Notes: generated by a model not told the origin, from the sequence alone. A stretch of DNA of 64,000 nucleotides from Solirubrobacteraceae bacterium (GCA_023230855.1 JALNWQ010000018.1:1-64000), one strand, 5' to 3'. Numbered from the stretch's first letter, positions 43,943 through 53,532 are shown. A program made the numbers and translations.

Positions 43943-44022
43943 GGTGGCGATGCGACGGGTCGCGACGCGCTCGAGACCCGTCCGCCACGGCGGTCCGGGC
44001 AGGGCTCCTCTACGCTGCCGAC

Positions 44023-44616
44023 ATGCCCGTCATGTCCGACGCGTCGCTGCGCCGACTGGTGGCCGACGGCCACCTGCGGATCGACCCCTGGGACCCGAAG
44101 ATGGTGCAGCCCGCGTCGCTGGACCTGCGGCTCGGTCGGTCGTTCCGGGTGTTCCACAACCACCGCGTGACGTCGATCGACCTCGCCGACCCGCCGTCCA
44201 ACCTCACCGAGCAGGTCACCGTCGAGGACGACGAGCCGTTCGTCATCCACCCCGGCGAGTTCGTGCTCGGCCGCACGCTGGAGTGGGTCGAGCTCGCGGA
44301 CGACCTCGTCGCGCGGATCGAGGGCAAGAGCTCGCTCGGCCGGCTCGGCCTCATCGTCCACGCCACCGCCGGATTCTGCGACCCGGGCTGGCGCGGCACG
44401 CTCACCCTCGAGCTCGCCAACCTCACGCGCGTGCCGATCCTCCTGCGCCCCGGCCTGCCGATCGCGCAGCTGTCGGTGATGAGCCTCGACCGTCCCGCCG
44501 AGCGCCCCTACGGCCACCCCGACCTGGGCAGCCACTACCACGGCCAGGTCGAGGCGACCGAGAGCCGGTACGAGGGCGGACCGGCCGCGTCCGCCCGCCC
44601 GGCCGACGCCGGCTAG
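44023..44616 (+). CDS. dcd: dCTP deaminase (dUTPase-like), 197 aa
   Basis: The catalytic segment IEGKSSLGRLGLIVHATAGFCDP carries the Glu/Ser/Arg core, and the later DPGWRGTLTLELAN strand and PLGLPIAQL-like segment match Dcd. It converts dCTP to dUTP (some also cleave dUTP to dUMP). The ATG at 44023 is preceded by TACGCT (44011-44016) with a 6-nt spacer, so it is leaderless. The stop codon is shared within CTAG with the convergent methyltransferase gene. Confidence 0.92.
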   Translation: MPVMSDASLRRLVADGHLRIDPWDPKMVQPASLDLRLGRSFRVFHNHRVTSIDLADPPSNLTEQVTVEDDEPFVIHPGEFVLGRTLEWVELADDLVARIEGKSSLGRLGLIVHATAGFCDPGWRGTLTLELANLTRVPILLRPGLPIAQLSVMSLDRPAERPYGHPDLGSHYHGQVEATESRYEGGPAASARPADAG

Positions 44617-45491
44617 CGGTCGCGGGGCCGCCCGAGCCCGATCCGCAGGTGGCGGTCCTCGACGTCGGGCCGCTCCGCGACGCGCCCGCCACGACGGGCA
44701 CGCATCCGGGCCCCCACCGCCCGACGCAGTGGCCCGACCGCGCGGGTGGCGCGGCCGGCGAGGGCGCGCTCGAGCAGCCGCAGGCGACGCTCCGCCGCCG
44801 TCGCCGGGAACCGCGCCGCGACGAGCGCCTGCAACTCGCCGTGCAGCGTCTCGCCGATGAGGAGCTGCTCGGCGACCGGCAGGTCCCCGGTCCAGAAGAG
44901 GCCCTGCAACATCTCGTGCAGCTCGAGCTCGGCGGCCATCGACGGGGTGACCCGCACCGACGGGTCGTTGTGGATCGAGTGCTGCTTGTGGATGAACGTC
45001 AACGTCGGGCGGCCCCCGGAGCGGATGCCGTCCTCGATCGTCGTCGGGTGGTCGGGGTCGTCGTCGATCCGGCAGAGCCAGTGGTGGTGGCGGTTGCCCA
45101 GGTAGGGCCCCTCCCCCGGCAGCCGCCACACGAGCTCGCCGAGGATCGTCGGCACCTCGAGGTAGCCGGAGCGGGCGACCCGGCTCATCTCCTGCACGAC
45201 CCACAGCGGGTCGCGCAGGTCCTCGAGCGTCGTGACGCACATCGCCAGGTCGAACCGGCCGTCGGGGAACGGCCACGGCTCGCGGTCGCAGACGTCGCGC
45301 GTCACCCAGGTGTCGGCGCCGAACCGCTCGCGGTCGCCGCCGTACGAGAACCCCATCTGCCCGCGCGTCTCGAACGGCATCGCGTCGATGACCCAGTCGG
45401 CCCGGTTGAACGGCGCCGCCCACCCGCCGACGTCGAGCACGACCGCGTCGTCGGGGAGCGCGAGGATCCGGTCGGTGGCGGCGGGCAGCAC
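44613..45491 (-). CDS. Class I SAM-dependent methyltransferase-like protein, 292 aa
   Basis: Residues near the start show a Rossmann motif, VVLDVGGWAAPFNRADWVID, with a methyltransferase-type acidic end and later DLAMCVTTLEDLRDPLWVVQEM and VARSGYLEVP. It resembles class I methyltransferases with a C-terminal helical domain (ends in RRLRLLERAL and Arg-rich tail). The GTG at 45491 is used because TACCGT (complement of 45499-45504) lies seven bases upstream; an in-frame GTG at 45548 would add 19 residues. Stop shares CTAG with dcd. Confidence 0.7.
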   Translation of the reverse strand: MLPAATDRILALPDDAVVLDVGGWAAPFNRADWVIDAMPFETRGQMGFSYGGDRERFGADTWVTRDVCDREPWPFPDGRFDLAMCVTTLEDLRDPLWVVQEMSRVARSGYLEVPTILGELVWRLPGEGPYLGNRHHHWLCRIDDDPDHPTTIEDGIRSGGRPTLTFIHKQHSIHNDPSVRVTPSMAAELELHEMLQGLFWTGDLPVAEQLLIGETLHGELQALVAARFPATAAERRLRLLERALAGRATRAVGPLRRAVGARMRARRGGRVAERPDVEDRHLRIGLGRPRDR

Positions 45492-45575
45492 CGGAGCGAC
45501 GGTACCGGGGTCGGTATCCCGAACGTCGTCGGGTCCGTGCCCCCACACCCGCAAGGCGTTTCCGGCGGCACCCCA

Positions 45576-45581
45576 TAGACT
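45576..45581 (+). promoter_or_regulatory. -10 box TAGACT of citrate synthase
   Basis: TAGACT lies 33 bases before the gltA ATG, giving a short leader that ends in GAGGAG five bases before the start, so gltA has a normal ribosome site, unlike many neighbours. Confidence 0.55.
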
Positions 45582-45614
45582 CCGCCCCGCCGGAGTGAAC
45601 CACCGAGGAGCCCC

Positions 45615-46943
<1,329 letters not shown>

Positions 46944-46963
46944 GCCCGACCGCTCGCTCGCTC

Positions 46964-46994
46964 CCCCGCCGGGCCCGCTCCGGGGCCGGCGGGG
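46964..46994 (+). terminator. Terminator hairpin after citrate synthase
   Basis: CCCCGCCGG (46964-46972) pairs with CCGGCGGGG (46986-46994), a 9-bp perfect stem 20 bp past the gltA stop. Further G/C-rich stems follow to about 47021. Nothing else is seen in 47022-47155. Confidence 0.65.
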
Positions 46995-47155
46995 CCCCGG
47001 CCGCCGGGCCGGCCGGCCCGGGGTCGATCCGACCGCCCGGGCCGATCCGGCGCCACACGCAGCCCCCGTCCCCGCACGGGACGACATCGCGCCCTGTGTC
47101 GCACCCCACACGGCCGCTGTGACGACCCCCACCGACGCCGTCGCGGGCCGCTGCG

Positions 47156-47806
47156 ATGGTTGATGTCGTGCTGATTCCCCTGCACGACGGACGACGGGTC
47201 CTGCTCCGCGACATCGAGCCGGAGGACGCGCCCCTGCTCGTCCGCGCCCACTCGATCACGTCCGACGAGGCGCTCCAGGCGCGGTTCCTGTCGGCGAAGC
47301 CCAGGCTCTCCTCGGGCGAGGTGCACTACCTCACGCACGTCGACCGGCTCGACCACGTCGCGCTGGTGGCCGTCGAGGTCGACCGGCCCGAGGCGATCGT
47401 CGCCGTCGGACGGTGGATCCGCGACCGGGGCCGCCCGGACGCGGCCGAGGCGGCGTTCATCGTCGCCGACGACTACCAGGGCGTCGGGCTCGGCAGCGCG
47501 CTGGCGATCGCGCTCGCCGATCGCGCGGTCGCCCGCGGCGTGCGGGTCCTGCAGGGCTCGATGTACACCGACAACCGTGGGTCGGTGGCGCTGTTCGCCC
47601 GGATGGGCGGCGAGCTCACGGTCGTCAACGAGGGCATCACGAACGAGGTGCGCACGACGCTCCCGTCGGCGACCGACCGGCTGGAGCGGCTCGTCGTCCG
47701 CCGACGGTTGCGCCCGGGCCACGACCGACCGCGGCGCGACCGGCTACGCCGCGTCCCGCGCCGTCGGCGGCAGCCACATCCGCAGGTCGGCGCCGTGGCG
47801 GCGTAG
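47156..47806 (+). CDS. GNAT-family N-acetyltransferase, 216 aa
   Basis: The acetyl-CoA-binding motif A is FIVADDYQGVGLGSALAIAL (Gln/Gly loop), after a GNAT-like N-terminal strand (VLLRDIEPEDAPLLV) and RWIRDRG. The substrate is unknown. The ATG at 47156 is the likely start but has no clear ribosome or -10 site. The C-terminal 33 residues (RLRPGHDRPRRDRLRRV...) are low-complexity and overlap the convergent metallopeptidase gene by 63 bp, so the tail may be a late read-through rather than a folded part. Confidence 0.75.
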   Translation: MVDVVLIPLHDGRRVLLRDIEPEDAPLLVRAHSITSDEALQARFLSAKPRLSSGEVHYLTHVDRLDHVALVAVEVDRPEAIVAVGRWIRDRGRPDAAEAAFIVADDYQGVGLGSALAIALADRAVARGVRVLQGSMYTDNRGSVALFARMGGELTVVNEGITNEVRTTLPSATDRLERLVVRRRLRPGHDRPRRDRLRRVPRRRRQPHPQVGAVAA

Positions 47807-48445
47807 CCACCCGGCGGGCTCGCGCCAGTCGGGGCGCAGCCGGTCGAGCAGCGCCCAGAACGCCGGGCCGTGGTGGGCGTGCTCCAGGTGGCACGCCTCG
47901 TGCCACACGACGTACTCCAGGCAGCCGTCGGGCGCGAGCAGCAGCCGCCACGACACGCTGATCGTGCCGGTCGTCGAGCAGCTCCCCCACCGGCTGCGGG
48001 TGTCGGTGATCCGCAACCGCGTGGCGGGACGCCCGACGGCGGCCGTCGCGCGCTCCAGCTCGGGCGTCACGACGTCGCGGGCCCGGGCCCGGTACCACGC
48101 CCGCAGCGCCCGGTCGCGCGCCGCGTCGTCGTCGGGGACGCGCAGGTCGTCGCCGTCGCGGACCACGCCGCGCCGGCCGGGCTCGGGCACGATCCGCAGG
48201 GTCGTCCCGCGGTACGGCAGCCCGCTGGCGGCGCTCTCGCGCACCGTGCGCCGGCGGGCCTCCCACTCCGCGACCCGCGGGGCGATCCACGGCTCGAGCT
48301 CGGCCACCGCCCGGCGGGCGTCGGCCCGCGCGGCGCGCGACGGGATGGTGACGGTCAGCCCGTGGTCGACGTCGACGCGGACGGTGATCCGCCGGGCGCG
48401 CGCGTGGCGCCGGAGCCGGAACGGACGCTCAGTCGCGTCGGTCAC
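47744..48445 (-). CDS. DUF45/YgjP-type zinc metallopeptidase, 233 aa
   Basis: The zinc motif HEACHLEHAHHGPAFW (HExxH with a third His) is in the C-terminal part, after the RWGSCSTTGTISVSWRLLL strand typical of YgjP/DUF45 proteins. It is predicted as a metal-dependent peptidase or hydrolase; substrate unknown. The GTG start at 48445 overlaps the end of the preceding antitoxin-like gene by 17 bp, suggesting one operon: metF, antitoxin-like gene, then this. It overlaps the acetyltransferase gene end by 63 bp on the other strand. Confidence 0.8.
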   Translation of the reverse strand: MTDATERPFRLRRHARARRITVRVDVDHGLTVTIPSRAARADARRAVAELEPWIAPRVAEWEARRRTVRESAASGLPYRGTTLRIVPEPGRRGVVRDGDDLRVPDDDAARDRALRAWYRARARDVVTPELERATAAVGRPATRLRITDTRSRWGSCSTTGTISVSWRLLLAPDGCLEYVVWHEACHLEHAHHGPAFWALLDRLRPDWREPAGWLRRHGADLRMWLPPTARDAA

Positions 48446-48644
48446 CGCCGGCGGGGCGGTCGGCGACCTTGTCGACCGCGCCCTTGAGCTTGTCGGCCCC
48501 ACCCTGGAGCTTGGCGGAGTGCTTGCCCCCGGTCTTGCCGTCGACGGCCTTCACGGCCTTGTCGATCGACGCGTCGATCTTGTCGTTGTGCTCGCCGGCG
48601 ATGCCGCGGGCCTTCTTCGCCAGCTTCTTGAGGTCGAACGCCAT
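48429..48644 (-). CDS. MT0933-type antitoxin-like small protein, 71 aa
   Basis: MAFDLKKLAKKARGIAGEHN begins a charged helical protein with DKIDASIDKAVKAVDGKTGGKHSAKLQGG, which resembles the MT0933_antitox family (mycobacterial Rv0909-like). The usual toxin partner is a neighbouring HicA/RelE-type gene, which is not found here; both flanking genes belong to unrelated families (metF and a metallopeptidase). GGAGCG lies six bases before the ATG at 48644. It sits 34 bp after metF on the same strand. Role as antitoxin is inferred from similarity only. Confidence 0.6.
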   Translation of the reverse strand: MAFDLKKLAKKARGIAGEHNDKIDASIDKAVKAVDGKTGGKHSAKLQGGADKLKGAVDKVADRPAGGDRRD

Positions 48645-48678
48645 CGGTCGCTCCGGGTCGGTCGGGGGGGGTGTGGGG

Positions 48679-49599
48679 TCAGCCGGCGACGGCCTCGCCG
48701 ACGGGTGGGGCGTCCGCCTGCTCCCACGGACGGTGCAGGCGCAGCGTCGACAGGATCGCACGCGTCGCCGGGCTGCGGTTCATCGTGTAGAAGTGGATGC
48801 CGGGCGCCCCGCCGGCGAGGAGCTCGGAGCACTGCAGCGCCGCGAAGCTCACGCCCAGATCGGCGAGCGCGTCGGGATCCTCGGCCCGCAGCTCCAGCTC
48901 GTGGAGGTACGCGTCGGGGATCGTCGCGGTCTGCCCGACGAACCCGCGCACCTGGCCGATCGACGTGATCGGCAGGATGCCGGGGATGACGGGCACGTCG
49001 ATCCCGGCGTCACGCAGCCGCGCGACGAGCTCGAAGTAGTCGCGGTTGTCGAAGAACAGCTGGGTGATGAGGAACCGCGCGCCGGCGGCGACCTTGGCCC
49101 GGGCGGCCTCCACGTCGGCCTCGAGGTCGGCGGAGTCCGGGTGCACCTCGGGGTACGTCGCCCCGGCCACGCAGAAGTCGTAGTGCTCGGCGATGAGCGT
49201 CGTGAGCTCGGTCGACGACCCCAGGCCGCCCTCGACCGGGGTGAACGCGCCGGTGCCGGGGGGCGGGTCGCCGCGGAGCGCCAGGACGTTGTCGATCCCC
49301 GCGTCGCGCATCTGGTCGAGGACCTCGCGCAGCTCCGGCACGGTCGCGCCCACGCAGGTGAAGTGCGCCATCGCCTCCAGGTCGTGCTCCTCGCGGAGCG
49401 CCTTGACGACCTTGATCGTGCGGTCGCGGGTGCTGCCGCCCGCGCCGTACGTCACGGACACGAAGGTCGGGGACAGCTCGCGGAGCGTCCGCAACGCCTC
49501 GTGGAGCTTCGCTTCGGCCTCGTCGGTCTTCGGCGGGAAGAACTCGAAGGAGAAGGACGGCTCCGTCGCCGATCGGATGATCTCGTCGATGCGCATCAC
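48679..49599 (-). CDS. metF: 5,10-Methylenetetrahydrofolate reductase, 306 aa
   Basis: The family pattern is clear: SFEFFPPKTDEAEAKLHEAL, VSVTYGAGGSTRDRTI, HFTCVGAT, LALRGDPP and FLITQLFFDN (FAD-binding TIM barrel). It reduces methylene-THF to methyl-THF for methionine synthesis. The start is GTG at 49599 (MMRIDEI): TACCAT (complement of 49606-49611) lies six bases before it, so the transcript is leaderless; an ATG one codon later is possible. It heads a small operon with two genes downstream. Confidence 0.94.
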   Translation of the reverse strand: MMRIDEIIRSATEPSFSFEFFPPKTDEAEAKLHEALRTLRELSPTFVSVTYGAGGSTRDRTIKVVKALREEHDLEAMAHFTCVGATVPELREVLDQMRDAGIDNVLALRGDPPPGTGAFTPVEGGLGSSTELTTLIAEHYDFCVAGATYPEVHPDSADLEADVEAARAKVAAGARFLITQLFFDNRDYFELVARLRDAGIDVPVIPGILPITSIGQVRGFVGQTATIPDAYLHELELRAEDPDALADLGVSFAALQCSELLAGGAPGIHFYTMNRSPATRAILSTLRLHRPWEQADAPPVGEAVAG

Positions 49600-49690
49600 C
49601 GATTGATGGTAGGGGCTTACGTCCCGCGCGGCCCCCGCCCACCCCGGGCGGCGCCGCGCGGACGATCGGCCCGACGCGTTCCCCGGGCTC

Positions 49691-49712
49691 CGCGACGCCC
49701 CGGCGCGTCGCG
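49691..49712 (-). terminator. Terminator hairpin after the MBL-fold gene
   Basis: CGCGACGC (49691-49698) pairs perfectly with GCGTCGCG (49705-49712), directly past the stop codon at 49714-49716 of the minus-strand gene. A GCCCGGGC/CCCGGG cluster lies further left. Confidence 0.6.
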
Positions 49713-49713
49713 G

Positions 49714-50730
49714 TCAGGCGAGCGCGAACCGGTCGGGGTCGGTCCCGACCTTGCGCACCCGGCCGGTGACCTCGAGGTGGCGCAGGAAGCAGAGCACCTC
49801 GGCCAGCAGCCACGACCCGTTGACCGGCTTGACCTCGGTCTCCATGACGTAGGACGCCATCTCGAACGGGGTGCGGCCCTCGTCGGACTCGCCCGGCACC
49901 GCGCCGTCGATCGCCTGCAGGCACCGCTCGGAGCGGTCGGCGATGAGCAGCCGGTTGGCGCGGACGTGGCCGTCGACGTCGGTGAACGTGCGTCCGTGAC
50001 CGGACAGCACCAGGCGCGCGTCGAGCGCCTCCACCCGGTCCAGCGACGTGAGGAACTCGCCGACCGGGTCGTCGGTGTACCCGTAGTCGAAGTACAGCGA
50101 CACGCGGCCCAGCAGGTGGTCGCCGGAGATGAGCATCCGGCGCTCGGCGTTGTACAGGCACACGTGCGACGGGGCGTGGCCGGGGGTCTCGACGGTGACG
50201 AACGGCCCCAGGTCGGTGTCGATGACGACCCCGTCGACCAGGTCGTGGTCGGGCGAGTACGACCCGGCGATCCCCAGGTCGTCGTGGCGCAGCGCCGCCG
50301 ACGCGGCCCGCACCGGGTCCTCGGGCACGCCGCACTGCAGCGCCACCTCGACCCGGCGCTCCCAGTACGCGTCGGGGTCCTTCAGCCACTTCGTCAGGTG
50401 GTCGTGGGCGGGGTGCCCCCACACCGGCGCGCCGGTCCGCAGCACGATCGGCGTGGTCTGCCCGCAGTGGTCGACGTGGGCGTGGGTCAGGACGACCTGC
50501 CGGATGAGCTCCGGTCGCAGATGGACCATGTCCATCGCCCGCTCCAGGTGCGCCATCGACCCGGGCTGGTGCATGCCGGTGTCGAACAGCACCACCCCGT
50601 CGCCGGCGGCGACCGCCCACGCGTTGCAGTGCGGCACCCCCGGCCACGGCAGCGGCAGCCGCAGCCGCCACACGCCCGGCAGGACGCGCTCGCCCCGCCC
50701 GAGCTCGCGGGTCTTGCGTCGCTGGCTCAC
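49714..50730 (-). CDS. Metallo-beta-lactamase-fold hydrolase, 338 aa
   Basis: The zinc motif THAHVDHCGQT (HxHxDH) is followed by PGHAPSHVCLY and SGHGR further on, as in MBL-fold hydrolases of the glyoxalase-II/Zn-phosphodiesterase class. A C-terminal winged-helix-like extension (from about residue 255) is common in this subgroup (LACTB2-like). The substrate is unknown. The GTG start overlaps the stop of an upstream 17-codon ORF (GTGA), so its translation may be coupled to it. Confidence 0.85.
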   Translation of the reverse strand: MSQRRKTRELGRGERVLPGVWRLRLPLPWPGVPHCNAWAVAAGDGVVLFDTGMHQPGSMAHLERAMDMVHLRPELIRQVVLTHAHVDHCGQTTPIVLRTGAPVWGHPAHDHLTKWLKDPDAYWERRVEVALQCGVPEDPVRAASAALRHDDLGIAGSYSPDHDLVDGVVIDTDLGPFVTVETPGHAPSHVCLYNAERRMLISGDHLLGRVSLYFDYGYTDDPVGEFLTSLDRVEALDARLVLSGHGRTFTDVDGHVRANRLLIADRSERCLQAIDGAVPGESDEGRTPFEMASYVMETEVKPVNGSWLLAEVLCFLRHLEVTGRVRKVGTDPDRFALA

Positions 50731-50780
50731 GTGCGCGCGGGGGCCGTCGCGCGACGGCGGGAGGGGACGGGGCCGATCAC
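50727..50780 (-). CDS. Candidate leaderless upstream ORF of 17 codons (leader peptide)
   Basis: GTG at 50780 opens MIGPVPSRRRATAPART and ends in a TGA at 50727-50729. The stop overlaps the GTG of the MBL-fold gene (50728-50730) as GTGA, the same four-base overlap seen in operon pairs here. TAGGCT (complement of 50788-50793) sits seven bases before its GTG, matching the leaderless spacing. It is therefore a plausible coupled leader ORF. Confidence 0.5.
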   Translation of the reverse strand: MIGPVPSRRRATAPART

Positions 50781-50787
50781 CGCTGCA

Positions 50788-50793
50788 AGCCTA
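50788..50793 (-). promoter_or_regulatory. -10 box TAGGCT of the MBL-fold gene
   Basis: TAGGCT on the minus strand is the only TANNNT near this gene, and points to transcription starting at the upstream ORF rather than at the MBL-fold GTG 50 bp later. Confidence 0.5.
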
Positions 50794-50856
50794 CCCGCCG
50801 CCGGGGCCGGGACTACACTCGCCGGGCGGATCCCCCACCCGTGATCCCGCGATCCG

Positions 50857-51222
50857 ATGGCGAAGAAGCGCAGGAAGTCCGACCTCCCCAAGCTGCCGAC
50901 CGTCCCGTACGCGTCGGACGACGGCGCGATGGCGGTCGAGCTGCGGTGCGCGCTGACGCCGCGGACGCGCGCGTTGTACGCCGAGACGTTCGCCGGCCGG
51001 CTGGGTCAGGCGTCGAGCACCCGCGAGGACGCGTGGCACCGGGCGGTGGAGTTCCTCTTCGAGCGGCTCGTCGCCACGTGGACGATCGACGGCGTGGAGA
51101 CGCGGGGCGACAAGGCGCTGCTGCAGCGGTTCCGCGTCGCCGCGGCCCCGGAGCGCGCCTGGTTGCGCGACGTGCTGCGCGAGCACCTGGCCGAGTGGTT
51201 CCCGGAGATGCAGGCCCCGTGA
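50857..51222 (+). CDS. Hypothetical protein, 121 aa
   Basis: The N-terminus is basic (MAKKRRKSDLPKLP). The rest is a helical, Leu/Arg-rich sequence (YASDDGAMAVELRCALTPRTRALYAETFAGRLGQ, then TREDAWHRAVEFLFERLVATW). No family is recognised; it looks like a small all-alpha, possibly nucleic-acid-binding protein. TACACT (50814-50819) may be its -10 box, with a leader near 35 nt. Its stop overlaps the next GTG (GTGA), so it is operonic with the aminopeptidase gene. No cysteine ligands beyond one are visible. Confidence 0.65.
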   Translation: MAKKRRKSDLPKLPTVPYASDDGAMAVELRCALTPRTRALYAETFAGRLGQASSTREDAWHRAVEFLFERLVATWTIDGVETRGDKALLQRFRVAAAPERAWLRDVLREHLAEWFPEMQAP

Positions 51223-52364
51223 TCGACGACGAGGAGGACGACGTGCCGAGCGTCGAGGAGGACCACGACGCGATCGCCGACGTCCTGGACGCCGCGGCGA
51301 TGGCGGATCTGCTCGTCGGCTACTGCCTGGAGCCGGACCCGGGCGACCAGGTCGTCGTGCGCTCCACCGACCTCGCCGCGCCGTTGCTCGTCGAGGTGCA
51401 GCGCGCGATCCTGGAGCGTGACGCGTGGCCGTTGCTGCACGTCGAGCTGCCGGGGCAGCTGGAGGGCTTCTACCGCCATGCCCGCGACCGGCATCTGGAC
51501 GGGGTCGCGCCGATCCAGTTGGAGGAGGCCCGGCAGGGCGACTCGACGTTGTCGATCCAGGCCCCGGACGACACGGCCGCGCTGGCCGCGGTCGACCCGG
51601 ACCGCATCGCCCGGGCCGCCCGGGGGCGCGCCCCGGCGCGCGAGCTGACCCTGTCGCGGCGGTGGGCGACGACGTTGTGGCCCACCCGGGCGCTGGCGGA
51701 CGCGGCCGGCATGCCGTTGGAGGAGCTCGCCGCGTTCGTACGGCGGGCGACGTTCCTGGATCGGCCCGACCCGATCCGGGCGTGGCGGGGGTTGCGGGAC
51801 TTCCAGGCCCGCCTGATCGAGCGGTTGGAGCCGGCGGAGGAGCTGCGGATCGTGGCGCCCGGCACCGACCTGCGGTTGCGGGTCGACGGCCGGCGGTGGG
51901 CCAACAGCGACGGCCGGCGCAACATGCCGTCGGGCGAGGTGTTCACCGGGCCGTTGGAGTCGAGCGCCGAGGGCACGATCCGGTACACGGTGCCGTCCTC
52001 GCCCGCCGGGGTGACGGTGTCGGGGGTGGAGTTGACGTTCCGTGACGGCGTGGTCGTCGCCCACGGCGCGGACGAGGGCGCGGAGTACCTGGAGCGCGCG
52101 TTGGCGACCGACGACGGCGCCCGCCGGTTGGGCGAGGTCGGCATCGGCACGAACTTCGGCATCGACCGGGCGATCGGCGTGATCCTCTTCGACGAGAAGA
52201 TCGGTGGCACGGTCCACACCGCCCTGGGCCGCTCCTATCCCGAGACCGGTGGCGTCAACCTGTCCGCGTTGCACTGGGACCTCATCTGCGACCTGCGCGC
52301 CGGCGGGCGCCTGGAGGTCGACGGCGAGGTCCTGCAGCAGGACGGGCGGTTCGTGGGGCTGTAG
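51219..52364 (+). CDS. M29-family metallo-aminopeptidase (AmpS/thermophilic aminopeptidase type), 381 aa
   Basis: Typical M29 blocks are present: the N-terminal VGYCLEPDPGDQVVVRSTDLAAPLL, the middle RRNMPSGEVFTGP block with the metal-binding Glu, and the C-terminal HTALGRSYPETGGVNLSALHWDLICDL with His/Asp/His-type ligands. It removes N-terminal residues from peptides using two metal ions. The GTG at 51219 overlaps the stop of the preceding gene (GTGA). Length matches the family. Followed convergently by an iron-transport operon. Confidence 0.88.
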   Translation: MIDDEEDDVPSVEEDHDAIADVLDAAAMADLLVGYCLEPDPGDQVVVRSTDLAAPLLVEVQRAILERDAWPLLHVELPGQLEGFYRHARDRHLDGVAPIQLEEARQGDSTLSIQAPDDTAALAAVDPDRIARAARGRAPARELTLSRRWATTLWPTRALADAAGMPLEELAAFVRRATFLDRPDPIRAWRGLRDFQARLIERLEPAEELRIVAPGTDLRLRVDGRRWANSDGRRNMPSGEVFTGPLESSAEGTIRYTVPSSPAGVTVSGVELTFRDGVVVAHGADEGAEYLERALATDDGARRLGEVGIGTNFGIDRAIGVILFDEKIGGTVHTALGRSYPETGGVNLSALHWDLICDLRAGGRLEVDGEVLQQDGRFVGL

Positions 52365-52425
52365 GGGTACCCGACGCCTCCACGCCCGCCGACGGCGATC
52401 CACCGGCGCCCGGCGGCGGCGTCCG

Positions 52426-53532
52426 CTACCGCGGCGACCGCATGCCGATGCCGACCACCGCCACCGGTCCGGTGACGCGCACGTGGCCACGGTCGCCCGG
52501 GGCCCAGGTGGGGTGGCCGGGGCCGCGGTGACGGACGCGGCGGCCGTCGGGCAGCTCGACGGTGACGAGCTGGTCCCGGCCGTAGTACTCGCGCGCGACG
52601 ACGACCACCGGGTGGGCGTCGCCGTGCTCGTCGTCGACCGTCAGGGCCACGTCCTCCGGGCGCAGGGCCACGTCGACGGCGCCCCGGTGCACGCCCGGGT
52701 CCGGCACCGTCCCCAACGGCGTCTCGATCCGGCCGGCCTCCGCGACGCCCGGCAGCACGTCGACGGTGCCGACGAACTCGGCCGCCCAACGCGTCGCCGG
52801 GCGACGGTAGATCGCGTCCGGCGACCCGACCTGCTCGACGGTGCCGGACCGCATCAGGACGACGTGGTCGGCCAGGCTCAGCGCCTCGTCCTGGTCGTGG
52901 GTGACGAGCACCGCGCTCGCGCCCGCCGCCAGCAGCACGGCGCGCATGTCGCGCCGCAACCGGCCACGCAGGCTCGCGTCCAGGTTGGAGAACGGCTCGT
53001 CGAGCAACACCACGTCCGGCCGCGGCGCCAACGCGCGGGCCAACGCCACCCGCTGCTGCTGCCCGCCCGACAGCTCGTGCGGACGACGGGCCGCCACGTC
53101 GCCCAGGCCCACGAGGTCCAGCAGCCCGGCGACGCGGTCGCGGTCCGGGCGGCGCCCCAGCCCGTACGCGACGTTCGCGGCGACGTCGAGGTGCGGGAAC
53201 AACGCGTAGTCCTGGAACACCATCCCGATCCGCCGCCGGTCCGGGCCGACGAACGTGCGATCGTCGGCCACCACCCGGCCCGCCACCCGCACCGTCCCCG
53301 CATCCGGTCGCTCGAACCCCGCCAGCAGCCGCAGCAACGTCGTCTTGCCGCAGCCGCTCGGGCCGAGGACCGCGGTCAGCGCGCCGTCCGGGGCGTCCAC
53401 GTCGACGCCGGCGACCGCCGGGACCCCGTCGAACGCCTTGCGCAACCCCACGCACGAGATCGCCGGGGCGGACGGCGCCGCGCCGTCCACCGCGTCGGGG
53501 GCGCCGGCCACCCGGTCGATCGTGCCGCTCAC
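52426..53532 (-). CDS. fbpC: Fe(III) ABC transporter, ATP-binding protein, 368 aa
   Basis: Walker A GPSGCGKTT (after AVLGPSG), signature LSGGQQQRVALARAL and Walker B VVLLDEPFSNLD; a C-terminal TOBE-like domain follows (LRPEDVAL, then VTVELPDGRRVRHR). It powers import through the permease encoded just upstream. The GTG at 53532 overlaps the permease stop (GTGA). The strand order is fbpA-fbpB-fbpC. N-terminal residues before IDRVAG are few. Confidence 0.9.
   Translation of the reverse strand: MSGTIDRVAGAPDAVDGAAPSAPAISCVGLRKAFDGVPAVAGVDVDAPDGALTAVLGPSGCGKTTLLRLLAGFERPDAGTVRVAGRVVADDRTFVGPDRRRIGMVFQDYALFPHLDVAANVAYGLGRRPDRDRVAGLLDLVGLGDVAARRPHELSGGQQQRVALARALAPRPDVVLLDEPFSNLDASLRGRLRRDMRAVLLAAGASAVLVTHDQDEALSLADHVVLMRSGTVEQVGSPDAIYRRPATRWAAEFVGTVDVLPGVAEAGRIETPLGTVPDPGVHRGAVDVALRPEDVALTVDDEHGDAHPVVVVAREYYGRDQLVTVELPDGRRVRHRGPGHPTWAPGDRGHVRVTGPVAVVGIGMRSPR

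Noticed and set aside
47708..47806. Frameshift at the acetyltransferase C-terminus
   Set aside because: The tail is odd (Arg/Pro-rich, overlapping the next gene) but the core fold is complete, so a late stop is simpler than a frameshift.
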